DNA from: Pedobacter sp. MC2016-15
Lineage (GTDB): Bacteria > Bacteroidota > Bacteroidia > Sphingobacteriales > Sphingobacteriaceae
Direction: 5' to 3'
Length of the DNA: 64,000 nucleotides
NCBI RefSeq assembly: GCF_026239695.1
Contig: NZ_JAPIVS010000003.1
Location: 682,001 to 746,000 of the forward strand
Position 1 is the first letter of the stretch. Each line of letters opens with the position of its first letter. Shown piece by piece: positions 18,001 through 27,026 of the stretch. A model generated the notes under the pieces. It worked only from the letters and a program-made list of their open reading frames with translations. It was not told the DNA's origin and did no database searches. The translations under genes and the position numbers were made by a program.

Positions 18001-18668
18001 AGATCTTCCGCAACAAGTATTTGTCGCCACGACCACAGCAGGGGCCAACCTTACAGATTCCCTGGCAGGGATTAGGCGACTGGCCTCATGCCCTTGCCGC
18101 AGCAGATATTGACGACAGTGGTTTGCGGGCACTTGCCGGAAAGACAAACGAGATCAGCCTGCCACAGGGGATTCGGTTCAGCACTCCCGGAGCAGCGGAT
18201 GTTAACAACATTATCTTCAGCTCCCGCTGGGACAATTACCCTGCAGAAAAGGAAATCCCGCTGACAGGCAGGGCCGGCCATGCCTATCTGCTGATGGCAG
18301 GCTCTACCAACCCCATGCAGAGCCAGTTTGATAACGGCAAAATTATCGTTACCTACACTGACGGAAGTACAGCAGCTCTTATCTTACGGAACCCTGAAAC
18401 CTGGTGGCCAATCCAGGAGGATTACTATACAGATGGCTTTGCTTTTAAGCTCAGCCAAGCCCGGCCGGTCAGGATTCAGCTCAAAACGGGGAAGATAGAC
18501 ATGGGATCCGCTGGTCCCTTAAAAGCGGAGCCGCAGCTGATACCCGGAGGGGCGGCTACAGTCCTGGACTTACCGCTGGATAAAACAAAAGAATTGAAAA
18601 GCCTTCGACTGGTTACCCTTGCCAATGATGTGGTAATCGGGCTGATGGGCGTAACACTAACCTTATGA
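15045..18668 (+). CDS. Large exported DUF4450-like protein with six-hairpin glycosidase fold
   Basis: 1207 residues. An N-terminal signal (about 1-25, LLLCSLTTAAQ) is followed by a beta-rich domain (about 25-290). The central part, about 300-720, has (alpha/alpha)6 six-hairpin features such as YMDGLLWHFNWTGDLKFAR, HLAWEKRNFDPDNDGLYD and YTWSLNNVVMAESMHTALA. C-terminal beta domains run from about 730 to 1207. The arrangement resembles DUF4450 proteins of pectin-associated loci in Bacteroidota. Catalytic activity is not established from sequence. It starts 3 bp after susD, and its stop overlaps the next start (ATGA), so the genes are translationally coupled. Confidence 0.7.
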   Translation: MLFRQENFGRSLIALLLCSLTTAAQELYPVRLSPQLWHAEQRSLRYRPDGESFLIHNGSRRFNRALYGTHTAFRVEAGDLPEFSMYMPGMGGNLQIGIARAGKSIWLIRAKEITARYTPGKMSYEIQDPLLGKGTLHLEILAMAAAEGLILKTWLDSPDQDICLIYAFGGASGKKFSRSGDMGPDPESSFYLNPENCADNKYQLEEGSFQLKYGKAAELSGVFPAQLQLSDASALADPAALFKSRSSGSSLISSSAALRPGESQYVMIREGSGSVAYSSLASLFNDAEAARLKIAGRIRVHTPDPYINTIGGAISIASDAIWEEPSYLHGAVGWRMRLNGWRGPYTADPLGWHDRARTHFAAYAKSQVLTPPKGPVIPDTAFHLARHQEKMGTSMFSSGYISRDPEGKSIRPHHYDMNLVYMDGLLWHFNWTGDLKFAREMWPVIQRHLAWEKRNFDPDNDGLYDAYAAIWASDALYYSSGAVTHSSAYNYRANLMAAKIAALIGEPAGPYISEAAKILKAMNNMLWVPGAGTFAEYKDAMGLQLLHPSAALWTIYHSIDSAVPDAFQAYQSLRYVDQSIPHIPVRASGLEEGNYYTLSTTSWMPYTWSLNNVVMAESMHTALANWEAGRNEEGFKLFKSELLADMYLGGSPGNFVQISHYDAARGEAYRDFGDPVGITSRTLIEGLFGIVPDALAKSLTVRPGFPAAWNHAAITTPDLDFQFKRTGKTDFYRLKPSFAIPLALKLQLKVHGGAVGSLKVNGKKANWTNIPDAIGMPMIEIDIPDNPAESYNIEIVWKGEPFKKLSLENQYAEDEQLNLRIAPNVSITGLNDPQKICSAASFKGSAFTAKLKGTAGSRTAFIRLKMNDFSWWYPVCFELTKPVSFVPAAQQEKDKMVFEVVNNKKLPVKGEIAVNGYKRQVVLAAKEHLTIALSARDLNTGTNEIRFVSADKQVFTGELINWNITHQDVKQRVVDLSAMFNASVTQIFRNKYLSPRPQQGPTLQIPWQGLGDWPHALAAADIDDSGLRALAGKTNEISLPQGIRFSTPGAADVNNIIFSSRWDNYPAEKEIPLTGRAGHAYLLMAGSTNPMQSQFDNGKIIVTYTDGSTAALILRNPETWWPIQEDYYTDGFAFKLSQARPVRIQLKTGKIDMGSAGPLKAEPQLIPGGAATVLDLPLDKTKELKSLRLVTLANDVVIGLMGVTLTL

Positions 18669-20086
18669 CAATGATGAAGACCAACAATATTTTATGCTGC
18701 TTAATCTTGCTGACAATCGGAACACTTCATGCCCAGACAAAAAATGAATGGGTTAAAAAAGTGGGCGCAAGGAAGCAGCCTGCAAAGAAGGAGATCTTCA
18801 AAGTTCCTGTAGCAACGGACAGTACCGTGTTGCATACTGCAGCCATTCAGAAAACAATCGATGACTGTGCCGCTGCGGGTGGAGGCATTGTCAGCTTTGA
18901 ACCGGGAGTATATCTCACAGGCTCCGTTTTCCTGAAAGATGGGGTTCACCTGAAAATAGACAGAGGCGTGAAGCTGAAAGGAAGCCAGGATATCAGGAAC
19001 TATCCGGAAACCGACAGCCGTATTGCAGGAATAGAAATGAAATGGCCCTCCGCACTGATCAACGTGATCGGCAGAAAGAATGTTGCCATCAGCGGGGATG
19101 GCGTGGTGCATGCTCAGGGAAAGGTTTTCTGGGAGATGTACTGGAAGATGCGCAAAGAGTATGAAGCCAAAGGTTTGCGATGGATCATTGATTACGATGC
19201 CAAAAGACCGCGTACGGTATTGATATCCGGCTCTGCGGATGTAACCCTGAAGGGATTGACCCTGCAGCAGGCAGGTTTCTGGACGGTGCAGGTATTGTAC
19301 TCAGATCATATTACCGTGGAGGGCTTGCTCATACAGAACAACATCGACGGGCATGGGCCAAGTACCGATGGCGTTGATATTGACTCTTCTTCATGGGTGC
19401 TGGTAGAGAACTGTGATATTGACTGTAATGATGATAACTTCTGTATCAAATCCGGCAGGGACTGGGATGGTCTCCGGGTAAACCGCCCTGCAGAATATGT
19501 GGTAATCCGCAAATGTCTTGCCCGTAAGGGTGGGGGACTGGTGACGCTGGGCAGTGAAACTTCGGGCAGCATCAGGCACATTCTGGCTACAGACCTTAGG
19601 GGCAAAGGCACCAAAAATGCACTCAATATGAAGTCGGCCGTTACGAGAGGCGGTACAGTAGAGGATATTTATTTTGAAAACATCGCCATGGACAGCATAG
19701 GCACATTTTTACAGGTCAACATGAACTGGAACCCGGCATACAGTTATTCCAAATTACCCAAAGGGTATAATGAATCTACCATTCCGCTGCACTGGAAAAA
19801 GCTGCTTAAAAAAGTGGAACCCGCAAAAAAAGGAATACCGGTGTTCAGGGATGTCTACATCTCCAATATCAATATTCAGGGGGCAAAAACAGCCATCAAT
19901 GCCAATGGACTTGCGCAATCCAAACTGAGGGGTTTTCATCTTAAAAATGTAACTGTCACTGCCGAAAAAGCTGGGCTCATCGATCATGCAATAGGATGGG
20001 AGTTCAACAATGTAAAGATCATCACGCCTGACCAGGGCAAACCTGAGCTAAAGGATGCTACAGATATGAATATACCCATCAATTAA
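18665..20086 (+). CDS. Exported polygalacturonase-like GH28 glycosidase
   Basis: 473-residue inverting hydrolase of the right-handed beta-helix fold; GH28 members cleave polygalacturonan or rhamnogalacturonan backbones. Signal peptide about 1-23 (GTLHAQ). The catalytic aspartates are recognisable: D235 in PSTDGVDID (Ser replaces the common Asn of NTD), D256-D257 in CNDDNFCIKSGRDWDG, and the GSETSG turn near 296-301 where many members have GHG/GSE. The absence of a DUF4861-type tail and the neighbouring CE12, GH105 and GH106 genes favour rhamnogalacturonan or galacturonic acid linkages in pectin. It overlaps the preceding gene by 4 bp. Confidence 0.92.
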   Translation: MTMMKTNNILCCLILLTIGTLHAQTKNEWVKKVGARKQPAKKEIFKVPVATDSTVLHTAAIQKTIDDCAAAGGGIVSFEPGVYLTGSVFLKDGVHLKIDRGVKLKGSQDIRNYPETDSRIAGIEMKWPSALINVIGRKNVAISGDGVVHAQGKVFWEMYWKMRKEYEAKGLRWIIDYDAKRPRTVLISGSADVTLKGLTLQQAGFWTVQVLYSDHITVEGLLIQNNIDGHGPSTDGVDIDSSSWVLVENCDIDCNDDNFCIKSGRDWDGLRVNRPAEYVVIRKCLARKGGGLVTLGSETSGSIRHILATDLRGKGTKNALNMKSAVTRGGTVEDIYFENIAMDSIGTFLQVNMNWNPAYSYSKLPKGYNESTIPLHWKKLLKKVEPAKKGIPVFRDVYISNINIQGAKTAINANGLAQSKLRGFHLKNVTVTAEKAGLIDHAIGWEFNNVKIITPDQGKPELKDATDMNIPIN

Positions 20087-20107
20087 TATATAGTTTAGTT
20101 ATTGAAC

Positions 20108-20902
20108 ATGAATATGTACTATAGAAAATATTTTGGTTTAGCAATGCTTGCCATTCTCTCTGTCTCCACGGCCTTTACAGTGCTCCAAAATAAACCGACT
20201 TTATATGTCATTGGAGATTCTACGGTGAAGAATGGATCAGGGAAAGGACTGAACAATATGTGGGGCTGGGGAGATTTTATTGGCGGCTATTTTGATCAGG
20301 ACAAGATCAGGATTGAAAACCGTGCCCTGGGAGGTACGAGCAGCAGAACCTTTATCAGCAAGGGGCTGTGGGACAGTGTGCTGGTGAAACTTAAACCTGG
20401 TGATTTTGTGATGATGCAATTCGGGCATAACGATGGCAGTCCGCTGGACGATACCGCCAGGGCCCGCGGTACCATCAAAGGTACTGGTCAGGAAAGTAAG
20501 GAAATCTACAACCCGATTACCAAAAAACAGGAAGTTGTTTACGCATACGGATGGTATCTCCGCAAGTTCATCAGCGATGCAAAAGCAAAAGGAGCTACAA
20601 CGATTGTTTGTTCGCCAATTCCTCGCAGCGACTGGAAGGATGGCAAGGTGCTGCGCGCAGAAAATGGGTATGCCGGTTGGGCTGAGGAAGTGGCAAAAAC
20701 GGAGAACACCTGGTTTGTAGACCTCAATAAAATTACGGCTGATAAATATGACAAATTGGGCGAGGCTGCCGTAAAAGCTTATTTTCCGGGCGACCATACG
20801 CATACCAATACTGAAGGAGCGAAGATCAATGCAGCTTCTGTTGCTGAGGGATTGCAGCTGCTGAAGAAATGTCCGCTGAGGTCTTACCTGATCAAAAAAT
20901 AG
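20108..20902 (+). CDS. Rhamnogalacturonan acetylesterase-like SGNH hydrolase (CE12)
   Basis: 264-residue exported esterase that removes acetyl groups from pectin. The ATG at 20108 is preferred over the TTG at 20102. An uncleaved or signal-type hydrophobic segment spans about 8-25. SGNH blocks: GDS with nucleophile S38, the Gly block in NRALGGTSSRTF, GHND with N108, and the DHTHTN block with the catalytic Asp/His pair near residue 230. The MQFGHNDG and TPIPRSDW-like stretches are those of YesT/RgaE-type CE12 enzymes. It would open acetylated rhamnogalacturonan to the surrounding GH28, GH105 and GH106 enzymes. Confidence 0.9.
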   Translation: MNMYYRKYFGLAMLAILSVSTAFTVLQNKPTLYVIGDSTVKNGSGKGLNNMWGWGDFIGGYFDQDKIRIENRALGGTSSRTFISKGLWDSVLVKLKPGDFVMMQFGHNDGSPLDDTARARGTIKGTGQESKEIYNPITKKQEVVYAYGWYLRKFISDAKAKGATTIVCSPIPRSDWKDGKVLRAENGYAGWAEEVAKTENTWFVDLNKITADKYDKLGEAAVKAYFPGDHTHTNTEGAKINAASVAEGLQLLKKCPLRSYLIKK

Positions 20903-20906
20903 GCGT

Positions 20907-21974
20907 ATGGACAGAAGAGACTTTATTTCCGGCTTAACGATGTTATCCGCTTCCAGCCTTTTTCCAGATCTGGCTTTTGCTGCTGCGGAACGCGGCGATG
21001 TATCGGAATTTTCAAAACACCTGCAGCCTGTGGGCAGGGCCATGGAAATGGAAGGTTATTATGTATGGTGCAACAGCCCCATAGAAGGAGAGGACGGGAA
21101 GATACATCTGTTTTTCTCGAGATGGGTAGCCACAAAAAAGATGGGTGGATGGATCAATGGTTCCGAAATCTGCCATGCCGTCGCTGATTCTGCGGAATCA
21201 CCCTTCACCTTTAAGGAGGTGATTCTTGCTCCCCGGGGGCCGGGTTTCTGGGATGCCACAACTTGCCACAATCCCCTGATCACAAAGGTGGATGGTAAAT
21301 ACTGTCTCTTCTTTATGGGCAATTCCAATGGAAAGACCAATACCAAAAGGATTGGCCTCGCTACCGCGGCCTCATTAAATGGTCCCTGGAAAAGGCCGGA
21401 TCAGCCTTTGCTGGAAGCGGGTGAAACAGGTGCCTGGGATGACCATTGTACGACCAATCCTGCCTTTATCAAACATCCGAACGGACAGTACTGGCTGTAT
21501 TACAAATCCTGGAATACCAGTGAATACGAAAATTCAACAGATCCGCTCATCCGTGGCAACCGCAAATACGGACTGGCTATTGCGGATCAGCTGGAAGGCC
21601 CCTATAAAAAATATGCAGGTAATCCGGTGATTGATTTCTCCTCCAAAGGAGGAAATAAACAGTTTGAAGATGCCTTTATCTGGTGCGCGAAGGGCAAGTT
21701 CAGGATCATTGCCAGAGACATGGGGATATTTAACCATGAAAATGGACTGATCATGGAATCCCATGATGGCATCAGATGGGCAGCACCACAGATCGCTTAT
21801 TTTGATGCTACACACTACATCACGCAGCCGCCGGCACCTTCCTACCTTAAAAAATATGGCCGTTTCGAACGTCCGCAGTTGCTCTTTCAGAAAGGTAAGG
21901 CAACCTATTTATTTACTACCTCGCAGGGAGGGAAATACATGACTGCTTCACCATTTATATTCAAAATCACATGA
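20907..21974 (+). CDS. Exported five-bladed beta-propeller glycoside hydrolase (GH43/GH32-like)
   Basis: 355 residues. The N terminus MDRRDFISGLTMLSASSLFP carries a twin-arginine-like motif (RRDF) and a hydrophobic stretch, suggesting export in folded form. The body has the repeated blade pattern of clan GH-F/GH-J propellers: GYYVWCNSPI, KIHLFFSRW, NPLITKVDGKYCLFFMG, TNPAFIKHPNGQYWLYYKSW, EDAFIWCAKGKFRIIARD. It cannot be placed in one GH family with confidence; GH43-like or a family-less group common in pectin loci are the best options. Starts 4 bp after the esterase stop; its stop overlaps the next start (ATGA). Confidence 0.72.
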   Translation: MDRRDFISGLTMLSASSLFPDLAFAAAERGDVSEFSKHLQPVGRAMEMEGYYVWCNSPIEGEDGKIHLFFSRWVATKKMGGWINGSEICHAVADSAESPFTFKEVILAPRGPGFWDATTCHNPLITKVDGKYCLFFMGNSNGKTNTKRIGLATAASLNGPWKRPDQPLLEAGETGAWDDHCTTNPAFIKHPNGQYWLYYKSWNTSEYENSTDPLIRGNRKYGLAIADQLEGPYKKYAGNPVIDFSSKGGNKQFEDAFIWCAKGKFRIIARDMGIFNHENGLIMESHDGIRWAAPQIAYFDATHYITQPPAPSYLKKYGRFERPQLLFQKGKATYLFTTSQGGKYMTASPFIFKIT

Positions 21975-24106
21975 AGTTAAAAACAGGATTATTTGTCTTC
22001 TCTTTGCTGCTTTTTGCTGTCAGTATTCAGGCACAGAAAATAGATAGACAGGCTTTAACGGCCCGTCATAAGGTCAGGATCAACCAGATCGACTCCCTTT
22101 CTTCTCTTTCTGTGGGTAATGGTAAGTTCGCCTTCACCGTAGATGCTACAGGCTTGCAGAGCTTCCCGGAAAGTTACCGTACCGGGGTGCCATTGGGTAC
22201 ACAATCGGAATGGGGCTGGGATACGTTTAAAGATACCGCAAACTTCAATATCTCGGAATCTTTAAGGGATTACGATCAGTATGGCCGTAAAGTGAGTTAT
22301 GTGGTGCAGATTAAAAAGCCTGAAAGAAATAAGAATGCGTCCGACTGGTTCCGCAAGAATGTACACCGCCTGCAACTGGGCTGCCTGGGTTTTGAGATTG
22401 AACTGAAGAATGGGAAACTGGCAGCAGCGGCTGATATCAAAAATATCCGGCAGGAACTCGACCTCTATAAAGGTGAAATCAGCAGTTCATTTACAGTTGA
22501 AAATGAGCGCGTAGAGGTACTTACAGTTTGTCACCAGACAGATGATCTGGTTTCGGTACGGGTTGAATCAAGTCTGATCACACAGGGCAGATTAAGGATA
22601 AAACTGCGCTTGCCCTATCCCACAGGAGAATGGTCAGATGTTGGGGATAATTTCGGTTCAGCCGATCAGCATCGCTCTGCGCTGGTATCATCCAAAGCCA
22701 ATGAGGCGCTCATCAACCACCAACTGGATTCTGCAGCGTATTTTGCAGCATTACGCTGGACAGGCAGGGCATCCCTGAATACTAAAGAGAAACATGCTTT
22801 TGTGTTGCAGCCTGATAAAAGTACTAACGTGATTGAGCTTAGCGTTCTTTTTACACCTCAAAAGCCCTTGAAAGCGCTGCCTTTGTTTGTGGCCACGGAA
22901 ACAAATAGTATTGCTGCCTGGAAGTCGTTCTGGCAAAGCGGGGGAGCAGTAGACCTCTCCGGTAGTACAGATCCCCGTGCCAATGAACTCGAGCGGCGTA
23001 TCGTGCTGTCACAGTACCTCACTAAAATCCAGTGTGCAGGTAGCTACCCACCGCAGGAAACAGGCCTGACCTATAACAGCTGGTTTGGTAAGCCGCATCT
23101 GGAAATGACCTGGTGGCATATGTTCCACTTTGCGATGTGGGGGCGTCCGAACTTGCTTGAAAAGGGTGCCGACTGGTATTTTAAGGTCGCCACAGGGGCG
23201 AAAAAGCTGGCAGAGCGACAAGGTTTTGAAGGATTGCGCTGGCAAAAAATGACGGATAACAATGGCAATGAGAGCCCTTCCTCGGTAGGTGCACTGCTGA
23301 TCTGGCAACAGCCGCATATCATCACTTTTGCAGAGATGGATTACCGCGCACACCCCAATAAAGAGACGCTGGAGAAATATAAGGATCTTGTGTTTGGTAC
23401 CGCTCAGTTTATGGCTTCTTTTGCCCATTATGACCAGAAAAAGGGCCGTTATATGCTTGGGCCAGGACTGATCCCTGCACAGGAAAGGTTTAAAGCAGAG
23501 GAAACTTTCAACCCCACCTATGAATTGGCCTACTGGAACTGGGCGTTAAATACAGCACAGAGCTGGCGCGAACGTCTGGGCTTGCCGCGCGAGAAGAAAT
23601 GGGATGAGGTAGTAGCAAAATTATCTCCGCTGCCCATGCAGGATGGGGTATATCTCGCGACAGAAAGTGCAAAAGACTCTTATACCAACCCCGAATTTAA
23701 AACTGACCACCCTTCAGTGCTGGGCACGTATGGCATGTTGCCGGAAACGAGCATGCTGGACAAACAGGTGATGCGCAGGACTTTTGATTTAGTCTGGAAA
23801 GTGTGGAGCTGGGATAAAACCTGGGGCTGGGATTTTCCAATGACGGCGATGTCTGCCGCGCGCCTCGGCTTACCGGAAAAAGCCATTGACGCCCTGCTGA
23901 TGGATGTAAAAACCAACACGTACCTGGTCAACGGGCACAACTATCAGGATGAACGTCTGCGTCTTTACCTTCCCGGAAACGGGGGCTTACTCACCGCCGT
24001 AGCCATGATGTGTGCAGGATGGGATGGGGCGACAGAGAAGAATCCCGGATTTCCGAAAAATGGAAAATGGAACGTAAAGTGGGAAGGTTTAACCGTAATG
24101 CCTTAA
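21971..24106 (+). CDS. Exported six-hairpin glycosidase-like protein
   Basis: 711 residues with a signal peptide (about 1-22, AVSIQAQ). An N-terminal super-beta-sandwich (about 30-310) precedes an (alpha/alpha)6 catalytic-type domain (about 330-700) with TWWHMFHFAMWGRP, FNPTYELAYWNWALNTAQ and KTWGWDFPMTAMSAARL. The two-part layout resembles GH65, GH95 or related families. A Glu in NPTYELAYW is a plausible catalytic acid, but the reaction and family are not certain. It is translationally coupled to the propeller gene through a 4-bp overlap and shares the pectin operon. Confidence 0.65.
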   Translation: MKLKTGLFVFSLLLFAVSIQAQKIDRQALTARHKVRINQIDSLSSLSVGNGKFAFTVDATGLQSFPESYRTGVPLGTQSEWGWDTFKDTANFNISESLRDYDQYGRKVSYVVQIKKPERNKNASDWFRKNVHRLQLGCLGFEIELKNGKLAAAADIKNIRQELDLYKGEISSSFTVENERVEVLTVCHQTDDLVSVRVESSLITQGRLRIKLRLPYPTGEWSDVGDNFGSADQHRSALVSSKANEALINHQLDSAAYFAALRWTGRASLNTKEKHAFVLQPDKSTNVIELSVLFTPQKPLKALPLFVATETNSIAAWKSFWQSGGAVDLSGSTDPRANELERRIVLSQYLTKIQCAGSYPPQETGLTYNSWFGKPHLEMTWWHMFHFAMWGRPNLLEKGADWYFKVATGAKKLAERQGFEGLRWQKMTDNNGNESPSSVGALLIWQQPHIITFAEMDYRAHPNKETLEKYKDLVFGTAQFMASFAHYDQKKGRYMLGPGLIPAQERFKAEETFNPTYELAYWNWALNTAQSWRERLGLPREKKWDEVVAKLSPLPMQDGVYLATESAKDSYTNPEFKTDHPSVLGTYGMLPETSMLDKQVMRRTFDLVWKVWSWDKTWGWDFPMTAMSAARLGLPEKAIDALLMDVKTNTYLVNGHNYQDERLRLYLPGNGGLLTAVAMMCAGWDGATEKNPGFPKNGKWNVKWEGLTVMP

Positions 24107-24111
24107 TTGAT

Positions 24112-27024
24112 ATGAACAAAAAAAGACCTCCATTTTATACAAGCCTGCTGACAGGAATACTGATGATGTTTTTCCTGGCTGGATCAGCGGAAGCACAGAC
24201 GATTTCTCTTGCCGGAAAATGGCGTTTTAAAATAGATGCCGCAGATGAAGGTGTTGCTCATAAATGGTACAGTATACCCTTATCCGAAGAGATCAGTCTT
24301 CCGGGATCTATGGCAGAAAACCTCAAGGGCGATGACATTACCCTGGAGACCAAATGGACGGGCAGTATCTATGACAGCTCTTATTACTTTAACCCAAGGC
24401 TTTCCAAATACCGCCAGCCGGGGAATATCAAAATTCCCTTTTGGTTAACGCCCGCCAAACATTATGTAGGGCCGGCATGGTACCAGCGCGATGTGATTAT
24501 TCCCCCGGGATGGAAAGGCAGAAGAATTCTGCTCGAACTGGAATACGCACATTCTGAAACAACGGTCTGGGTAGATCAGGCAGAAGCAGGTTCTCAGTAT
24601 ACCTTTGTCACCGCGCAGAAGTATGATCTTAGTCGCCAGCTCAGTCCGGGCAGGCACCGCATCACGATCCGAATTGACAACCGCATCAAAGCTATCAATA
24701 TAGGCCAGGATTCACATAGCCTGACTGACCATACGCAGGGAAACTGGAACGGGATAGTGGGCAGGATCCAGCTTACCGCAGGCTCCCCTGTACAGTTTGA
24801 GGATATTCAGGTTTATCCTGATCTGAAAACAAAAACGGCAAAGGTGCTGATTTCACTGCGGGGACCCGACTGCACCGGGCAGGTCCGCTTAAATGCACAC
24901 AGCTTTAATTCTGCTGTGAGTCACCAGGTAACTCCTGTAATTTCGGATTTCAGGATTGTCAATGGAGCAGGCCAGCTGGAGATGACATTGGCCATGGGCG
25001 ACAAAATGCAGACCTGGGATGAGTTTGATCCTGCTTTATACAGATTGTCTGTAGTGCTGAGCCCCTCAACGCCAAAATCTGCCAAAAAATCTCCGGAGAA
25101 AGTGCAGACTGATGTCACCTTCGGCATGCGCGAGTTCAAAGCTTCCGGCCGTCAGTTCGAGATCAACGGACGTCCGGTGTTTTTGCGCGGTACAGTGAAT
25201 AACTGTGAGTTTCCGCTTACGGGATATCCTGCAATGGATGAAGCCGCCTGGACACGGATATTCAAAATATCGAAAGCCCATGGCTTAAACCATATGCGCT
25301 TCCATTCCTGGTGCCCACCTGAAGCGGCATTCATTGCTGCCGATAAAATTGGGTTTTACCTGCAGCCGGAAGGACCAAGCTGGGCAAATCATGGTACTTC
25401 CATCGGCGACAAAAAACCTGTCGACCAGTTTATCTATGATGAAACCAACCGCATGGAAAAAGCTTTCGGCAATTACGCATCATATTGTATGCTGGCGTAT
25501 GGCAATGAACCCAGGGGCAAACAGGTAGAATACCTGACAAAGTTTAATGATTACTGGAAAAAAAAAGACTCCCGGCGACTTTACACTGGTGCCTCCGTTG
25601 GTGGCAGCTGGCCGGTGATTCCAAACAACGAATACATGGTACGGGGTGGCGCAAGAGGATTAAGCTGGAATGAAAGACCCGAAAGTATCTCTGATTACAG
25701 CGCTTTGATTGCCAAATTCGACGTTCCCTTTGTGGCTCACGAGATGGGTCAGTACTGCGTTTTTCCGGATTTTAAGGAGATCAAAAAATATACCGGTGTG
25801 TACCGTGCAAAAAACTTTGAGCTTTTTCAGGAAGATCTGAAAGATCACGACATGGCTGATGAGGCCGAGCGCTTTGTGATGGCCTCGGGAAAATTACAGG
25901 CACTGGCCTACAAAAATGAAATAGAAAAAGCGTTCCGCACACCCGGTTACAGTGGTTACCAACTGCTGTCGCTGAACGACTATCCCGGGCAGGGTACGGC
26001 CCTGGTGGGTGTACTAAATGCCTTCTGGGATGAAAAGGGATATATCAGCCCTGAAGAGTTTCGTCACTTCTCCAACAGCACCGTGTTGCTGGCAAAGATT
26101 CCGAAATTCGTTTACCAGAACAATGAGGTTTTTGAAGCTGCAGCAGAGGTAGCCCATTATGGGAAAGCTGCTCTTACAGGGGCGAAGGTTTCATGGAAAA
26201 TCAGCAACAGGGGCTCAGTTACACTGGCCTCGGGAACATTTGATCCGCTGGACATCCCTATCGGGAATTGCTTCCCGCTGGGGAAGATCAATTTTGATTT
26301 GTCATCCATACAAGGGGCGCAACAACTACACCTTGAGCTGCATATCGATGGTACTGAATTTGCCAACGGATGGGATTTCTGGGTATACCCGGCGAAGCTT
26401 CCCACGGTTAAAAACGATGTTTACTACTGCACAGAACTGGATAAGAAAGCTGAAGAAGTACTCAGAAAAGGTGGAAAGGTATTTTTAAACGCTGCAGGAA
26501 AAGTCATTAAGGGCAAAGAAGTGGTGCAGACCTTTCAGCCCGTATTCTGGAATACGTCCTGGTTTAAAATGAGGCCACCGCATACGCTGGGCATCCTGGT
26601 GGATCCCAAAGCTGCCGCCTTCGGGGATTTCCCTACAGATTTTCACAGTGACATGCAATGGTGGGAGATTGTAAACAATACCCAGGTGATGAACCTCGAA
26701 GACTTTCCGGCAGGCTTCAGGCCATTGGTACAATCGATAGATACCTGGTTCCTCAACAGAAAACTCGCAGTCATTTATGAAGCCAAAGTGGGCAGGGGTA
26801 AACTGCTGGTGTCCAGCGCAGACCTCTCGGCAGACAAAGGACCCGCGGCCAGGCAGTTGTTTTACAGTCTGCAGAAATATATGAAATCCGGAGCCTTTAA
26901 TCCCGACACGCAGGTTGATCCTGCCCTCATTAAGGATGTGTTCCTGACAGGTTCTAAGATCGTTTTTAAAACCTACACCAAAGATAGTCCTGATGAATTA
27001 AAGCCTAAACCACCAAAACAATAA
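24112..27024 (+). CDS. Exported GH2 glycoside hydrolase (beta-galactosidase-like)
   Basis: 970 residues. The ATG at 24112 is chosen because it gives a signal peptide (LLTGILMMFFLAGSAEAQ) and starts 6 bp after the previous stop; the frame is open further upstream but overlaps that gene. Order: sugar-binding jelly-roll (SLAGKWRFKID onward), Ig-like domain, then the TIM barrel with NGRPVFLRGTVNNCEFPLTG, acid/base E466 in AYGNEPRG and nucleophile E544 in VAHEMGQY. Both catalytic glutamates are present. A long C-terminal beta region follows. GH2 enzymes in rhamnogalacturonan loci usually remove galactose, arabinose or glucuronic acid side chains; specificity is not readable here. Confidence 0.9.
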   Translation: MNKKRPPFYTSLLTGILMMFFLAGSAEAQTISLAGKWRFKIDAADEGVAHKWYSIPLSEEISLPGSMAENLKGDDITLETKWTGSIYDSSYYFNPRLSKYRQPGNIKIPFWLTPAKHYVGPAWYQRDVIIPPGWKGRRILLELEYAHSETTVWVDQAEAGSQYTFVTAQKYDLSRQLSPGRHRITIRIDNRIKAINIGQDSHSLTDHTQGNWNGIVGRIQLTAGSPVQFEDIQVYPDLKTKTAKVLISLRGPDCTGQVRLNAHSFNSAVSHQVTPVISDFRIVNGAGQLEMTLAMGDKMQTWDEFDPALYRLSVVLSPSTPKSAKKSPEKVQTDVTFGMREFKASGRQFEINGRPVFLRGTVNNCEFPLTGYPAMDEAAWTRIFKISKAHGLNHMRFHSWCPPEAAFIAADKIGFYLQPEGPSWANHGTSIGDKKPVDQFIYDETNRMEKAFGNYASYCMLAYGNEPRGKQVEYLTKFNDYWKKKDSRRLYTGASVGGSWPVIPNNEYMVRGGARGLSWNERPESISDYSALIAKFDVPFVAHEMGQYCVFPDFKEIKKYTGVYRAKNFELFQEDLKDHDMADEAERFVMASGKLQALAYKNEIEKAFRTPGYSGYQLLSLNDYPGQGTALVGVLNAFWDEKGYISPEEFRHFSNSTVLLAKIPKFVYQNNEVFEAAAEVAHYGKAALTGAKVSWKISNRGSVTLASGTFDPLDIPIGNCFPLGKINFDLSSIQGAQQLHLELHIDGTEFANGWDFWVYPAKLPTVKNDVYYCTELDKKAEEVLRKGGKVFLNAAGKVIKGKEVVQTFQPVFWNTSWFKMRPPHTLGILVDPKAAAFGDFPTDFHSDMQWWEIVNNTQVMNLEDFPAGFRPLVQSIDTWFLNRKLAVIYEAKVGRGKLLVSSADLSADKGPAARQLFYSLQKYMKSGAFNPDTQVDPALIKDVFLTGSKIVFKTYTKDSPDELKPKPPKQ

Positions 27025-27026
27025 TT

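Noticed and set aside
20237..21043. 268-residue open frame on the minus strand across the esterase gene
   Set aside because: It lies antisense to a well-supported CE12 gene with intact motifs, has no recognisable domain, and is explained by codon bias of the opposite strand.
24010..24111. Upstream extension of the GH2 gene
   Set aside because: It overlaps the preceding gene and would place hydrophilic residues before a good signal peptide.
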